NCBI GenBank assembly: GCA_963682055.1
Contig: OY821745.1
Location: forward strand, 11,229,501 to 11,293,500
Direction: 5' to 3'
DNA length: 64,000 bases
Source of the DNA: Primula veris
Taxonomy: Eukaryota > Streptophyta > Magnoliopsida > Ericales > Primulaceae
Shown one piece after another: positions 52,868 through 64,000 of the stretch. Numbering within the stretch: position 1 is the stretch's first letter; every line of letters begins with the position of its first letter. The position numbers and the translations under genes are program-made. A model generated the notes under the pieces. The model did not search any database. It had not been told where the DNA came from and was given only the letters and a program-made list of their open reading frames with translations.

Positions 52868-55800
52868 TCAGAGGTTTTGTTTTTCGTCCCCCACTTGATA
52901 CATGTGAGTTGCAAGTCGAGGCTTCATGACCGCAACTAAAGGTGTCTTTCGATGAGTTGTCAACCCGTACTCTTCTTCCATATCCAGCTGACCGGGATTC
53001 ATATTGTCCGGTAATTTCCAACTGAATCCATGTATTAAGTTGGCCAAGGTTGATCTCATCATCTTCATTCCAAGCTTAAAACCAGGGCACATTCTTCGTC
53101 CCGAACCAAATGGCAATAGCTCGTAGTGTTGTCCTCTTTCGTCAATATTTTTTCCTAGAAACCTCTCTGGGACAAATTCTTCAGGGTTGTCCCACGAACT
53201 GTACATAGATATTGTATGATCGTTTAGAGAGTATGACAAGCATATAGTTGATTTCTTGATTTCTTTGAGGGTTAAAACAGCAAACGCCCACTAATTATGA
53301 CACAGATTCAAATTTTGCATGCCAAGACTAAATGATGCAGTAAATTAACTTTCCAATGGTCATGACCTCGTGAGTTTATGTATGTTCTAGTTCAGGATTT
53401 TACTATTAAGCAAGTTATGAAGATAATAAAAGTATAAAATGTGTTTATAACTAAGTTCAATTTGTCCAGAAATGTTATACCATGCAAGTTGTTGCAGATA
53501 TACCTGGTAACAAGCTTGACCTACAAGTTCTTCGCTCGCATGGTCAACATGTAAATGATCCAGTCCCTTGCCTAGCTCTGATCGTATCTAAAACCACGTT
53601 TCTTTGCCGTATATTAGAACAAAATAATTATTAATTGTGTTCACCCCACTTATCGAATGCTTTTTTGTCTACCTGAGTTGTTATTAGTTATATGATATGG
53701 AGTCATGGACCTTATATATGTTCCTGATAGAGAGAGTTTACCACATTGTCAAGTCAGCGTTAGATTCATAACATGATAGAACATGATGAGTGTGGTTTAA
53801 AGAATAACAAGAGTAGTTAGCCTAATATTAATAATTATTGTTATCTCCAATTTCAATTCATACATAAAATATTATAATATTTGTTTATCTGTTTATAGGT
53901 ATTAGATGTTCTTGCATTCGCTTTATTTAAACGCAATTGAATACTTGCTTGCATTTCGGAGTTCTACCTGATATATCAGTTTTCAATTCGAATCAATATG
54001 TTTTTATCGCCTTATGATTACTATTAATCTAGACTAATATATATTTTAATATATACTAGCAAATATGTCCACACAATGTGTGTGTGATTAGTACAACGTG
54101 ATATACAAGTAAAACCTTAAAAACAAAATAATTTCTTATAAAAAAAAAAACAAATATAGGTGTCTAAAAGAATGGAGTGTTACATAATTTAGTACCTGGT
54201 GGTAGATGGCAGAGAGACAACTTTCTCCATTAATTGAACCAAATGAAGAAAAGAAAAAATAGAGGGGAATAATAAGTGGAAAACTTCCAAAAAAATAAAA
54301 TAATAATAAGTGGGAGTAGGGTTTTTTTCTTTGTAACAGCAGAGGAGTTATTCACTTGTGTATTATGTATTTCGTAATTACTATTAACATAGGGGTATTT
54401 GGCTCTAGACATATATTAAAAGTATATATGAATATAAATGATGGACTGTTTATTGTTATTGACCAGCTCTAAAGTATAGAATTATTGTTATAGATCCTGT
54501 CAAATTGTGTTTAGAGAGGAGTTTAAAGTTTGATAAGTTACTTGTGAATAGTTGTCTAAGATGATAAAAATAAACAAATTAGAACTCTAGTAAACTATTG
54601 GACATTTGATTTAGTTGCCATACAAAGTTTATTTCTGTTTGAGCAACTCATATAGGAGAAAAATATTGCACAAATATGTTTTGTCACCAATTTTCATCTG
54701 AGCACAAAATAAACAAAGAAATAGACAGAGAAGAAAACCAGCAATGTGCTTTGTTCTCATTATTTTTGCCACTTCCCTAGTTGTCCCAGAAAATTTGTAA
54801 TCGATTTTTATGTTTTATATATGGTAATCTGGCAAATGCCGCAAAACCCTTATGTATAAGACTAGCCGTGGTGTGGTAATTGTATACAAATTAATATTGG
54901 TATATTCGAAAATGAACAGAATGGAGTAATTATAGAACATTAATTCCTTATTTACAATAAAAGTGATGTATAACTGGGGAGATGTTTAATGTTTATAGTA
55001 ACGGCAATGTTGGCGACTATAGGTCAAAGATATTGTAATGACATACCTTGGATCTCTGCCCAGACTGTAAACATTGACAAACAGAAATGTGCCTTTAGAG
55101 ATGTGATAGTCTAACACGTCGCAATTTTCGATGGCCATATGTGGAGCAAGCAAAGTAGCAGCTGGATAGAGCCTCATAGTCTCCTTCACGATTGCTTCTA
55201 TAAAAGGAAGTTGCGTACTATCTTTTTCTTTAACCCATCTATCTCTTCCAATTACTCTGTCGAGCTCTTCAGTCGCTTTTTCTAAGAGATGTGGATGCTT
55301 TAATAGTTCAGACATTGCCCATTCCACTGTGGTTGGGACGGTGTCTGTTCCTCCAGCTATGGTATCCTGAGATGTATGCAAACTTATATTAAAGGAATAA
55401 TATTGTGTATGTCGGAAAATGATAAAATTCCAAAACGCTTAAAATGACACAAAAAAAGTACGTCGTTTTAATTCCAATTACCTATAGTAAAATATGTAGT
55501 CAACCAACCCCGAAAACATACATTATTTGTATTGCTAGGGAAGATAAAAGTTTATTCCATTTTATTACTAGCTTATTTGGACTCTTGTTTTCAAGAACAT
55601 TAAAAACTCGTAGCAACCTCAGATGAAGTCATATCTAGTTCATGTTAAAGCAACAAATTTATTTAAAACGTCGCAAATGAATAAGGCCTAGATAGAAAGT
55701 ACCTGAATTACACCTTTGACATTATCGTTAGTAAACTTAGCTCCAAGGTTAGATTCATCGGTGTGCTGCAATAAGACATCAACAATATCTTTTGGCACAA

Positions 55801-56620
55801 AATCACACCCCGCTAATTCCCTTCTAGTTTTATGATCATTAACTACAAAGGTTAAAAACTTTTCAATTTTTTTGGGAAAAGCCTTCATTCTTTTCAGATA
55901 CCCTTGCAAGTCCAAGAAATTGAGCCATGGGATCCAATCCCCAATACTGAACACACCATTAAGGTAAAACCATTCTTCTAGTAGCTCTATAAGCTTGTCG
56001 AGATTTGTAACAGACGAGTCGTCAGCCTTGTCCTCTGTGAAGTAGTTTTTCCCAAAGGCCTGTCTACTTATACTACGCAATGTGTAGCGAAGCAGGTATT
56101 CTCGCAACAAAATCGGCTTCCCTACAAGGGTATAAAGCTGAGAAAGGAAAATATGTTCTTGTTCAACGCGCAAATATTCATACTTATCGAGTTGCTTAGT
56201 GGAGAGCAACTCGTTAGCTAAGATTCTACGAGCTTGATGCCAGTATGCGCCATAAGGTGCCCATGTTAAGCCTGTAAAGTTATAATCCGTGTACCTTCCA
56301 GCAGCTGTCGTTTGAGGGCGGGATGCAAACAAGTGGTCAACTGTTTTTAGAAAAACTTTAGCGGTTTCCGGTGTTGAGGCTATAATTATTGGTGTTGAGC
56401 CGAATTTCATTTGCATTAAACCACCGTATTTTTGGGCCAAGATATGTAACGACTGGTGGGGAATGGCTCCCATAAGGTTCAAGTTCCCAATAACCGGCCA
56501 TGGTTTTGGACCCGGTGGGGTTTTCGGTTTCTTAGGGGTGGCAATAAGTTTCTTGAGAATGGCTATGGTAAATAGCAATGCTACTAAGCTTGGAAGCAAC
56601 CAAGAAATTAACCCCTCCAT
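52868..56620 (-). CDS. Cytochrome P450, CYP92-like (CYP71 clan)
   Basis: Membrane-anchored heme-thiolate monooxygenase of the endoplasmic reticulum; substrate not predictable from sequence. Exons on minus: 56620-55703, 55366-55047, 53198-52868, joining in frame to 522 aa. An N-terminal hydrophobic anchor (residues about 5-25) is followed by the hinge PPGPKPWPVIGN (35-46). I-helix oxygen-binding motif AGGTDT (310-315), K-helix ETMR (Glu 368, Arg 371), PERF (423-426), heme loop PFGSGRRMCPG with Cys 450. TYDYNFTGLTW-like and RVEQEH segments recall CYP92A enzymes (the gene reads YTDYNFTGLTW). Most relatives I recall have only one intron at the first position here. The second intron (53199-55046), inside GRDP/SSWDNP, seems extra and contains a Helitron-like insertion. 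All core residues are intact, so the gene is probably functional. Confidence 0.9.
53504..53587 (-). other. Exon-like segment inside P450 intron 2
   Basis: On the minus strand an 84-nt open stretch lies between TTTTAG and GTATAT. Its open frame reads IRSELGKGLDHLHVDHASEE then LVGQACYQ, which I do not recognise. It is GC-richer than the intron around it. Included in the P450 mRNA it would be read in another frame and reach TAG within five codons. It could be a captured gene fragment, a cryptic or poison exon, or chance. Confidence 0.35.
54056..54412 (-). mobile_element. Helitron-like repeat in P450 intron 2
   Basis: On the minus strand the unit ends with hairpin CACAC ATT GTGTG followed by CTAG (54056-54059) and T, like the end at 41060-41087. 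Its start near 54412 contains ATATATGTCTAGAGCC, resembling ATACTATATGTCTAGACC in the PheRS intron copy near 15575. Non-coding. Confidence 0.4.
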
Positions 56621-57781
56621 TGGCTTTGGTTTACAATGTTTGTAGTAATATTTGCTGAATGAGAATATTTTTGGCTATTTATGGTTGAACTTAATTCTAA
56701 TCGCACTGCTTAATAAATTTACTTTTTTGGCTCTTGCCATTGCCACTAATAAGTTGGTAAAATACTTCTCTTGACATGTGTAAGTTGGTATCCAATTTAC
56801 TTGAATTGTAGGGCATGTCATAAGTCATGACTAGGAGATAGTATTTGGTAGGTACACATTCGTGGGTAGTGTAGTAAGATATCTGTGGATATAAATCTAT
56901 AATAGGGAGTATTGACATACTTATTGTTCCAATAGTACAGTGCTATGCTAGTTAAGTTAGATACCTCATCAAGGGTGGGAAAAAAAACCCGGTAAACCAA
57001 ACCGAAAATCTAACCAAAACTGAACGTCGGGTCTTTAATGTAAAATTGTCAAAACCGAACCGGACATAACCGAAATAGTATGATCCGCTTTGATTCCGGT
57101 TCACAATTTTACAAACCGAATCGAAACCAAAAAATCATAATAGATATAAAAAAAAAAATAGGCTAGTATTCATTGTTTTTGGCTTGTCATACTCATTATT
57201 TATGTATTTTGTTAATATTTTGTAGCACATTTTGTCACAAACTCGGATTTATTAGGTTGATTTTCTTGATCTAATTTTATTTTTGTAATGTTTTTTTTAA
57301 TTTAAATTTATTTTCCTAAAATAAAATCTTAAATTTCTTTTCTTCTTTTTTAGAAACCGAACCGAGCCGATAATTTTTGATTCATTTGTTTCTCATTTTT
57401 TAAAACATGAAAACAGAATCGAAACCGAACCGATTTTTTTGTTTTGGTTTCCGACCTCACATGTTCTAGTTAGGTTAGAGGTGACTTAATCATATGTTGA
57501 CAAGTATTCAATAAACAAATAAACTATGCTAGTTAAGTCTATCGTAATTAATAGTCTTCTCACTTTTATCAGATTCGATAAAAAGGAGTAATTTTTTTTT
57601 AAAATTGATAAAAAGGAGTAATTGGTTTCTCTCATCTATCTTTCTATGTACTATTTATCTGGTTAGAAATCAAATTTCAAAATTTGTTTAAAAAATCAGC
57701 GGAAATTTAGATTTCTTTTGTTGTTGCTTCTTTAGCAATATGAAAGGAAAACAACATAAAAATAAAAACATGTAAAGAAAA

Positions 57782-58901
57782 GTACAGAGTTTTTTTTAAC
57801 AAAATAATGCTCTCTCTCAAACTATTTACCAAAATAATGCTCCTCTCAAACTATTTTCCAAAATAAGGTTCTTAAATTACAATATAACTCCACAATCTTT
57901 GGAATCATTTTAAACAATCACTGTATTTTGAATCTATACCATTATAATATTGTAATCATTTTAAAGAATGGAGCCATATATGCAAGAACTTGTAATTAAT
58001 TTTAATTTTTACTAATTACATTTTTTTCGGTAAGTTTTACTAATTACATAATATATAAGTATCATGATTTTAATACTAATTATATATTTTAGTAAAACTT
58101 ACCGGAAAAAAATGTAATTAGTAAAAATTAAAATACTTCTAATATACTATTTTTTTTAATACGATTGCAAATATACTCTCATTATCTAGAAGTAGCATTT
58201 GTTGGTGGATTTATCTTATATATAGACAGTGGTAATGGATTTATTTATTTTTATTTTAAATAAGGAGAACTAGAATTACGAGGTAAAATGACTTCAAACA
58301 CAACCCGTTTTCACAATTTATGAAATGTATATGTCAAGATGTATTTTTATTCAAAATGATGAATTTGCTTGTTACATGAATACTTATTTGTTTAAAATAA
58401 CAGCGATGACATGCGTGGAATAATCACAAATTTATAAGATTTGAGCTTTAGATCAACATTAATTGTTATCTTTTTAAAACATAAGCGTTGCAAAATGAAA
58501 AAATATTTGATAATGCATAATTAAAGAATGAGAATGAAGAAAAATAAGACTAGTTGTAATTAATTAGAATGCTTGACAATATTACGAAATTATAAAATTG
58601 GTTAGAAAATAAAGTTTACATTTATATTTTTCTTCAAAGTAAAAAATGAAAGAATAAAACCTACATATTTAATGGAAATATGAATCACAATGATTAATTT
58701 CATCCATATGTGGCTCCATTCTTTAAAATGATTACAATAATGGTATAGATTCAAAGTATGGTGATTGCTTAAAATGATTTAAAAGATGGTCGAGTTATCT
58801 TGTAATTTAATAAACTTATTTTGGAAAATAGTTTGAAATGAGCATTATTTTGCGAAATAGTTTGAGAGAGAACATTATTCTGGTAAAAAACTCAAAAGTA
58901 C
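57782..58901. mobile_element. Foldback transposon with about 200-bp inverted ends
   Basis: The left arm (57782-57982) and right arm (58705-58901) are inverted copies of each other, with indels, along their whole length. Matching blocks include AATAATGCTCTCTCTCAAAC against the reverse of GTTTGAGAGAGAACATTATT, and TTTTAAAGAATGGAGCCATA against the reverse of TATGTGGCTCCATTCTTTAA. Long arms suit a Mutator-like MITE or a foldback element. No transposase is encoded, and no clear 8-11 bp target duplication was found. Confidence 0.75.
57999..58134. repeat. 44-bp inverted repeat nested in the foldback element
   Basis: Left arm 57999-58042 and right arm 58090-58134 are complementary over their whole length with one bulged base (one extra C in the CCGG of the right arm). 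The spacer is 47 nt. The element therefore has an inner hairpin independent of its terminal arms. Confidence 0.85.
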
Positions 58902-59591
58902 AATTTCACCTATAAAGTGTGAAAATTTTCATAGGTCGTGAACAAACCTGTACTTTCTTTCTCCCAAAAAACGGAAATGAATTTTGAATATTGAGCTATG
59001 AATTATGGTTTCGAGATATATAGCATAACAAACTTTATAAAAAACAAAGTTTAAAATTTTGTTATCCACCGGTCCAAACCGGTTAGGTGTTCCAGATCCT
59101 TCTACTTGTTAAAATTTGAGATTCATAGGCTTCGTTGGATTGAATCCATATATCGATAATGCATATTTTTGATAATTAAATACTTCAAAGTCTACTTTTT
59201 TATCGGTCTAACCTTTTTTTTTTTCCTATAAGTTTTGTTTTTCCGTCAAAATACCGCAATAAAATACCGTAATTACTTGTAAAAATACAAATAATAGCAC
59301 ATAATCAGAAAAATATATATAATTTATCAAATAAAGTATAGTTACACATTAATTAACTCATAAACTCGCCTCAAAATATACTAAACTATTAATAATAATA
59401 AACTATATATATAATCAAATGAAAACAAAATTTCAAAATAAAAACCACAACTTTACAATGGTAATCGTCTCGTTTACTCTATACATATTTGTAATGAGCC
59501 TGGATTTTTATATTACACTTTTTCTGAAAAAACGCATAAACCGTACAAAAAATGTACGATTTACAGTGATACATTACAAACCATATATTAA

Positions 59592-59642
59592 ATCTACGGT
59601 TTACAGTGATTCACTGCAAACCGTAGATTTAATCTACGGTTT
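59592..59642. repeat. Overlapping ATCTACGGTTT/AAACCGTAGAT hairpins
   Basis: Arms 59592-59609 and 59611-59628 pair over 18 bp with one mismatch around a single T. The right arm can instead pair with 59632-59642 (11 bp perfect, 3-nt loop TTA). A further partial AAACC/GGTTT pairing lies upstream. The stem word is shared with the hairpins at 63497 and 63705. Confidence 0.8.
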
Positions 59643-60469
59643 GGACCAGTCTTCAGAAATTACACAGTCAGTCCCTGCGTCAAAAATTACACAGTCAGTT
59701 CCTGAAAAACAGAATTTTACGTTTTCTCTCTATCTCTCTCTTTCTCTCAAAAACTCAAATTTATCATCAAAAAAAACTCAAATCAATCAACCACAATAAC
59801 CATCAACTTTCTTAACAAAAAACCCCAAATCATTAATCAAATTTAACCCTAATTCAAGTTATTTCTTTATTCTCTAATTTATTATTTATTTTGTGTAATT
59901 TCAATTTGTAAAATAGAAAAATATATATAAAATATGTCAATTGATTATTCAATTAGCTATATATAATTGTTTGTTGTTTGTTTATGTTAATTATAGAGAT
60001 TAGAATTGTTGATATTTGTCCCATTTTATAAAAAAATAGGGTTTTTATTCAATTTTGTTTATTTAGATATTTATTACTAATGGTTTGGTTATGATGTTAC
60101 ATGTTTATGTTTTTTATTTGTTTTGATTGAGAAAAATAAAAATAGTTACGCTTTATTAATATTTACCCGTTTTGAAAATTAGGTGTTTTATAAAATTAGG
60201 TTTTTTAATTAGTTTGTTTGCCAAAATCACCAATAAAAATTGGGGTTGTTGATATTTTTCCCGTTTTATAAAAAAATAGAGTTTTTATAAAAATTTGTTT
60301 ACTTAGATAAATATAATAATTGTTTGGTTATCATTAAATGTGTATGTTTCTTATCTTGTTTTTATTGTTAAAAATAAAAATAGTTAGGATTGTTTGGTGA
60401 GACAATGTAAAAGTACGTTTGGTGAGACACCTAACATTATATACTCCGATAATTGATTGTTTAAAAACA

Positions 60470-60655
60470 ACTATTAAGCAAGCTTTTAGGGTGTTTATAG
60501 TATAACTTTAAAGCTTAAAAACTGTTTTTAAACCAGGTTGTAAGCTGTTTTTTCAACTTGTTTATAGTACAACTTTTAAGTTGGGTTTAAAACAGCTTGT
60601 AAAAACAGCTTACAGCCTGGTAAGAACAGCTTGTAAAAACAATTTTAGAATAGCG
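60470..60655. repeat. AACAGCTT-rich self-complementary block
   Basis: Repeated AAACAGCTTGTAA and TTAAGCTGTTTT-like words on both strands suggest a small fold-back MITE. A similar block lies at 61945-62110 in the PMD gene. Confidence 0.45.
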
Positions 60656-60772
60656 AGCATGATTTGTTGACCTAATTACTCTCTAGATGGATATATTTTA
60701 CCAACTATATTTTATAAGATAACATTTTTGACAAATTGTTTAATTTTATATAATTTTTAATACAGGTTCATC

Positions 60773-63355
60773 ATGGCAGAGCCAGGTCCACAGATTAAAG
60801 GCAGGATGGGCATTTTACGACAGACCGGTCATATTTCAAATCAGACTTGGGATGCTGGAAGAGAAGCGGGGAGAGGAGATGCCGAAAAGATTAGAATTTA
60901 TAATTATATATAGTTGACAGATACCGACGCCTGACAGAGTAGTTGAAAATATGATTAGGGCCGGTTTTTACGGTATTCACACTATAGGTAATTATACCGT
61001 AGACCGAGGCTTGCTTACAGCCTTAGTTGATAGGTGGCGTGATGTGACCCACTTGTTCCATTTTGTCGGTGGAGAGTTGGGGATATCGTTACAGGATGTA
61101 GAGATTATGCTTGGTCTCAGGGTGGATGGTCTTTCTGTTACCCAATCGGAGAGGAATGATACCAAGGCGAGCAGGTTGAATATGATAGAGAGTTTGTTGG
61201 GTGTTAGACCTGCTGACAATCAAGTCGATACAAACTGTTTGACAGTTAGACTTGATTGGATGTTACATACCTTTGGTGAATTACCCCCAACCCTAGTGAC
61301 GAGCGTTTGCTATATCAGTCCAGGGCTGCCATGTTATTATTACTTGGTGCACATGTGTTTTCAGATAAGAGCAGTGATCAGATTCCACTATGGCCTCTGC
61401 CATTTCTTAAGGATTTTGACACATGTGCAGAGTATAGTTGGGGATCAGCTCTTCTGGCCTGATTAGAGGCTAATTTATGCAAGTTGGTGCGTGGTAAATC
61501 TACCGGAGTAAGCGGGGCGGTGATGTTTCTCGATATATGGGCGATGACCAGACTACTGCCGGTTAAACCATGTGAAGGGTTGCCTGCTGATATCGAGCCA
61601 CCTGAGGGATTGCCTAGGTTCCCCCTCGGTTACAGGTATGATATTATTTAATTTTTGTATTCGACTTGTGTTTTTTTTTGGGCCATCTATCATTTACTTA
61701 TCTTATTTATATTTATTGTTTATCGGGTTTTGTTTGTATATTACAGATGAAAGATTTGGAGGCTTACTAATCTTAAGCCATATCTCTACAAACATAATGT
61801 GGTCCACATACGGGACCGGTTTGACCATATCTCGCATGAACAAGTAAATTTTCACTTTCTTATTTCCTACATGTAACTTACGTATTATATGTTGTATATG
61901 ATTGCATTGGTCTTATGTTCGTAGAATTTATTACTAGATCTTTTTTTCACAGCTAGTAAGTTGCTTTTAAGCTGTTTTTACAGGCCGTTTTAAAAACAGC
62001 TTAAAATTTGTTTAAATTACAACTTTTAAGCTGCTTTTAAACAGCTTTTAAGCTGTTTATAAGTTGTTTTTAAACTGTAATTTGAACATCTTTTAAGTTG
62101 TTTTTAGGGTATATCGATGTATTTTTAAACCATTGTTTACATATTCTAATAATAATTTTGCGGATTACAGATAGTCTGGCAACCTTACGGGAACCTCGAT
62201 GACTATCCGGAATAGTGCACGCGGGGCCGTGATATGTGGCATTATTCTGTTCCTCTCATTTGTAATGAGAAGATTGAGTTCCACCCCGCGGACAGGTTCA
62301 TGAGACAGTTCGGTTTTGTTCAGGTTGTCTCTACATATATTTGGAAACTCAAACAGGGTCACGACAAGGATAGAAGATATGGGACTAAACCTGATCAAAA
62401 ACACGATTGGCCTGCACTTTTTGAAGAGTTTATAACCGTATGGAATGACCGCCACAACCGGCTTATTAAAGGCGAATTTGGCACAGGGACATCACCGGAT
62501 TACATGGGATGGTATAAAGAGAGGATCAGCATCTTTATAAACCCACATGAACTTGCACTGTCATCTCACGGTTTCCGCGAGCATACGGGTGTACTCAATA
62601 AAATGGTAACAACTAGTTAAAGTTCATTAATATTTGTTTGTTATTTTTTTGTTTGTATATCTCAATACTAATAAATCGAGGTTTTTTTTTTTTTTTTTTT
62701 TCAGAAAGCGATGTTACGCCGCAGTTTCAAATCGTTCAAACGGTTAAAATCTAAAATGGACGTGGACTTACTACGTGCGGAGTTCAATGAACTGGGAATG
62801 AATCTGTATGGGTCAGGTGATGAACAATCAGATGAGGAGGATGACGATGACGACGATAGTGATGACGATCAAGGTTACGACCCAAGAACTTACGCTAGGG
62901 CTTCAAGTTATCGGCGTACCGAAAGAGGCAGAGGGGAAGGCGAATCTAGTAGTGGCGGGCATGGCGGGGGTAGAAGAACGAGTGGAGGTCGACGCCCGAC
63001 TACAGATCAGAGTGGGAGTTCAAGCGGTCATCGTCGTGCTTCTTTGACTGGGTTGGACTACGTACACGACGATGTTCCATTCGATTATCATAGACAATCA
63101 TTTGGGTCGTACGATCCTAGTCAGCATTCAACCGACACTTGGGCTCGAGGATTGACAATTACATCACACGAGCGTGCTCTGCATCCAGAATCGCAGCATC
63201 AAGATAGACGTCGTCCGGAGCTAAACGAAATCGAAGAGTCCACTGAGCCGTCATCGGACAGATTAACATCGGCGGGAAAGATGCTCCCTATGTCCAACTT
63301 TAAAGGATTTAGTAGTGCAAAAAAAAAAAATGCACATTTGTTTTTTTTAATTTGA
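60773..63355 (+). pseudogene. Plant mobile domain (PMD/MAIN-like) gene, broken
   Basis: Resembles the PMD family, found in Arabidopsis MAIN/MAIL proteins and in transposon-derived genes. From ATG 60773: MAEPGPQIKGRMGILRQTGH, then TAG at 60911. The domain resumes in another frame at 60921 with IPTPDRVVENMIRAGFYGIH, then DRGLLTALVDRWRDVTHLFH, GELGISLQDVEIMLGLRVDG. A frameshift near 61310 leads to RAAMLLLLGAHVFSDKSSDQ and CAEYSWGSALLA, then TGA at 61460, then VMFLDIWAMTRLLPV. Further exon-like blocks are 61747-61843 (NLKPYLYKHNVVHIRDRFDH), 62171-62605 (with TAG at 62213; then CNEKIEFHPADRFMRQFGFV) and 62705-63355, an acidic and Gly/Arg-rich tail. At least one frameshift and three stops mean it is a pseudogene unless heavily respliced. 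Confidence 0.8.
61945..62110. repeat. AAACAGCTT-type fold-back block in the PMD pseudogene
   Basis: Alternating TTTTAAGCTG and CAGCTTAAAA words make this intron-like stretch self-complementary. It is related to the block at 60470-60655. Confidence 0.45.
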
Positions 63356-63496
63356 TTTGTATGTTGATTTGTAAGTTATATTTTTAGCTGGGTTAGAATA
63401 TTATAAATTTGTTATATGTTTTCTACAGGTTTGTTATTATGGTAGCACAAAAAAACAGTAAAGGTCATGTTAGTTAATAACGAACCGTTAAAAAAA

Positions 63497-63535
63497 ACAC
63501 TACAAACCGTAAAATTAATATACGGTTTGTAGTGT
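63497..63535. repeat. Perfect 15-bp hairpin, ACACTACAAACCGTA stem (A)
   Basis: Left arm 63497-63511 and right arm 63521-63535 are exact complements. The loop is AAATTAATA. Confidence 0.9.
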
Positions 63536-63704
63536 AAATGACATTGGATACCATATCCATCAAATGCATCCGACAACACTTTCTCACTTTTGAATTATTA
63601 TGAGATGACAACCCTATCCGAAAATGACTACTCAATGCATTATTAAAGTTTGAAAATGACTACACCGTGTGGGGTTTCTGAAATTTAACCAACCGTAAAT
63701 TAAA

Positions 63705-63743
63705 ACACTACAAACCGTAAAAGTAATCTACGGTTTGTAGTGT
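63705..63743. repeat. Perfect 15-bp hairpin, ACACTACAAACCGTA stem (B)
   Basis: Left arm 63705-63719 and right arm 63729-63743 are exact complements, with the same stem as copy A. The loop AAAGTAATC differs from that of copy A. Confidence 0.9.
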
Positions 63744-64000
63744 TAATGACATTGGATACCATATCCGTCAAATGCATCCGACAACACTTTCTCACTTTTG
63801 AATTATTATGAGATGACAACCCTATCCACAAATAACTTCTCAATGCATTATTAAAGTTTGAAAATGACTACACCTTGTAGGGTTTAAGAAATTATGGCTC
63901 ATTTTTGCCAATTATAACAATCTCTAAAATCAAACACAAACACTCACTTGAATCTCTTCAAAAATACTCCTTTCTCCCAAAAAAAATATAAACAAACACT

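Larger units (their letters stand above)
56621..60772. other. P450 upstream region and repeat-rich spacer
   Basis: No host gene is recognised. Between 57000 and 57450 the sequence is rich in AACCGAACCG and its complement, a low-complexity pattern common in plant spacers. The rest holds the foldback element at 57782-58901, the hairpin cluster at 59540-59645 and an AACAGCTTGTAA-rich block at 60470-60655. Confidence 0.5.
63497..63895 (+). repeat. 208-bp tandem duplication downstream of the PMD pseudogene
   Basis: Two imperfect copies, period 208. Each begins with the 15-bp hairpin and continues with ATGACATTGGATACCATATC, CATCCGACAACACTTTCTCA and AATGCATTATTAAAGTTTGA. The second copy ends near 63895. 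After it (to 64000) I see only AT-rich sequence and no gene. Confidence 0.85.

Noticed and set aside
59592..63743. Hairpin segments on both sides of the PMD gene as LTRs
   Set aside because: Only short hairpin stems are shared; no long direct repeat, PBS or polypurine tract was found.
63800..64000. Possible start of another gene at the right edge
   Set aside because: Only AT-rich sequence and short frames are visible; nothing supportable before the window ends.

Overview
The window reads as nuclear DNA of a eudicot plant. It is AT-rich, with long introns carrying GT/AG borders, five intact-looking host genes (assembled by hand from splice sites and protein similarity remembered from Arabidopsis relatives), and many plant-type transposons. 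The species cannot be named from sequence alone. All identifications rest on reading the sequence; no search, alignment program or folding program was run.

Layout. 90-7074: a Ty1/copia LTR retrotransposon with short, almost identical 209-bp LTRs, a 5-bp target duplication and a broken pol relic. Its interior is unusually full of small inverted repeats, many closed by an 8-nt loop related to CCTGTCGT. 7742-12770: complex I subunit NDUFS8/TYKY (8 exons). 14969-32827: cytosolic phenylalanyl-tRNA synthetase alpha chain (18 exons). Its 9.4-kb first intron holds a full-length, apparently intact Ty3/gypsy element (17562-22703, antisense, LTRs identical by eye). 35380-36915: a decayed PIF/Harbinger transposon. 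38934-41400: mitochondrial ribosomal protein bL27. 42575-50400 (minus): an mTERF protein of the EMB2219/mTERF2 type, whose first intron contains a tandem array with copies of the end of exon 1. 52868-56620 (minus): a CYP92-like cytochrome P450. 57782-58901: a foldback transposon with nested inverted repeats. 60773-63355: a broken plant-mobile-domain (PMD) gene with perfect hairpins sharing the stem word AAACCGTA on both sides.

How the parts relate. The host genes are unrelated housekeeping or metabolic genes: respiration, cytosolic translation, mitochondrial translation, organelle gene expression, and a P450. Nothing suggests a cluster. Insertions into introns and spacers account for most of the remaining sequence.

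The observation most worth following is the copia interior. Its LTRs differ at only two sites by eye although its reading frames are broken, so it probably moved recently using proteins supplied in trans. Its RNA would fold into a dense run of hairpins with a recurring loop and unrelated stems. That pattern resembles dispersed packaging signals, or the trace of a palindrome-forming mutation process. It could be a new kind of structured non-autonomous retrotransposon.
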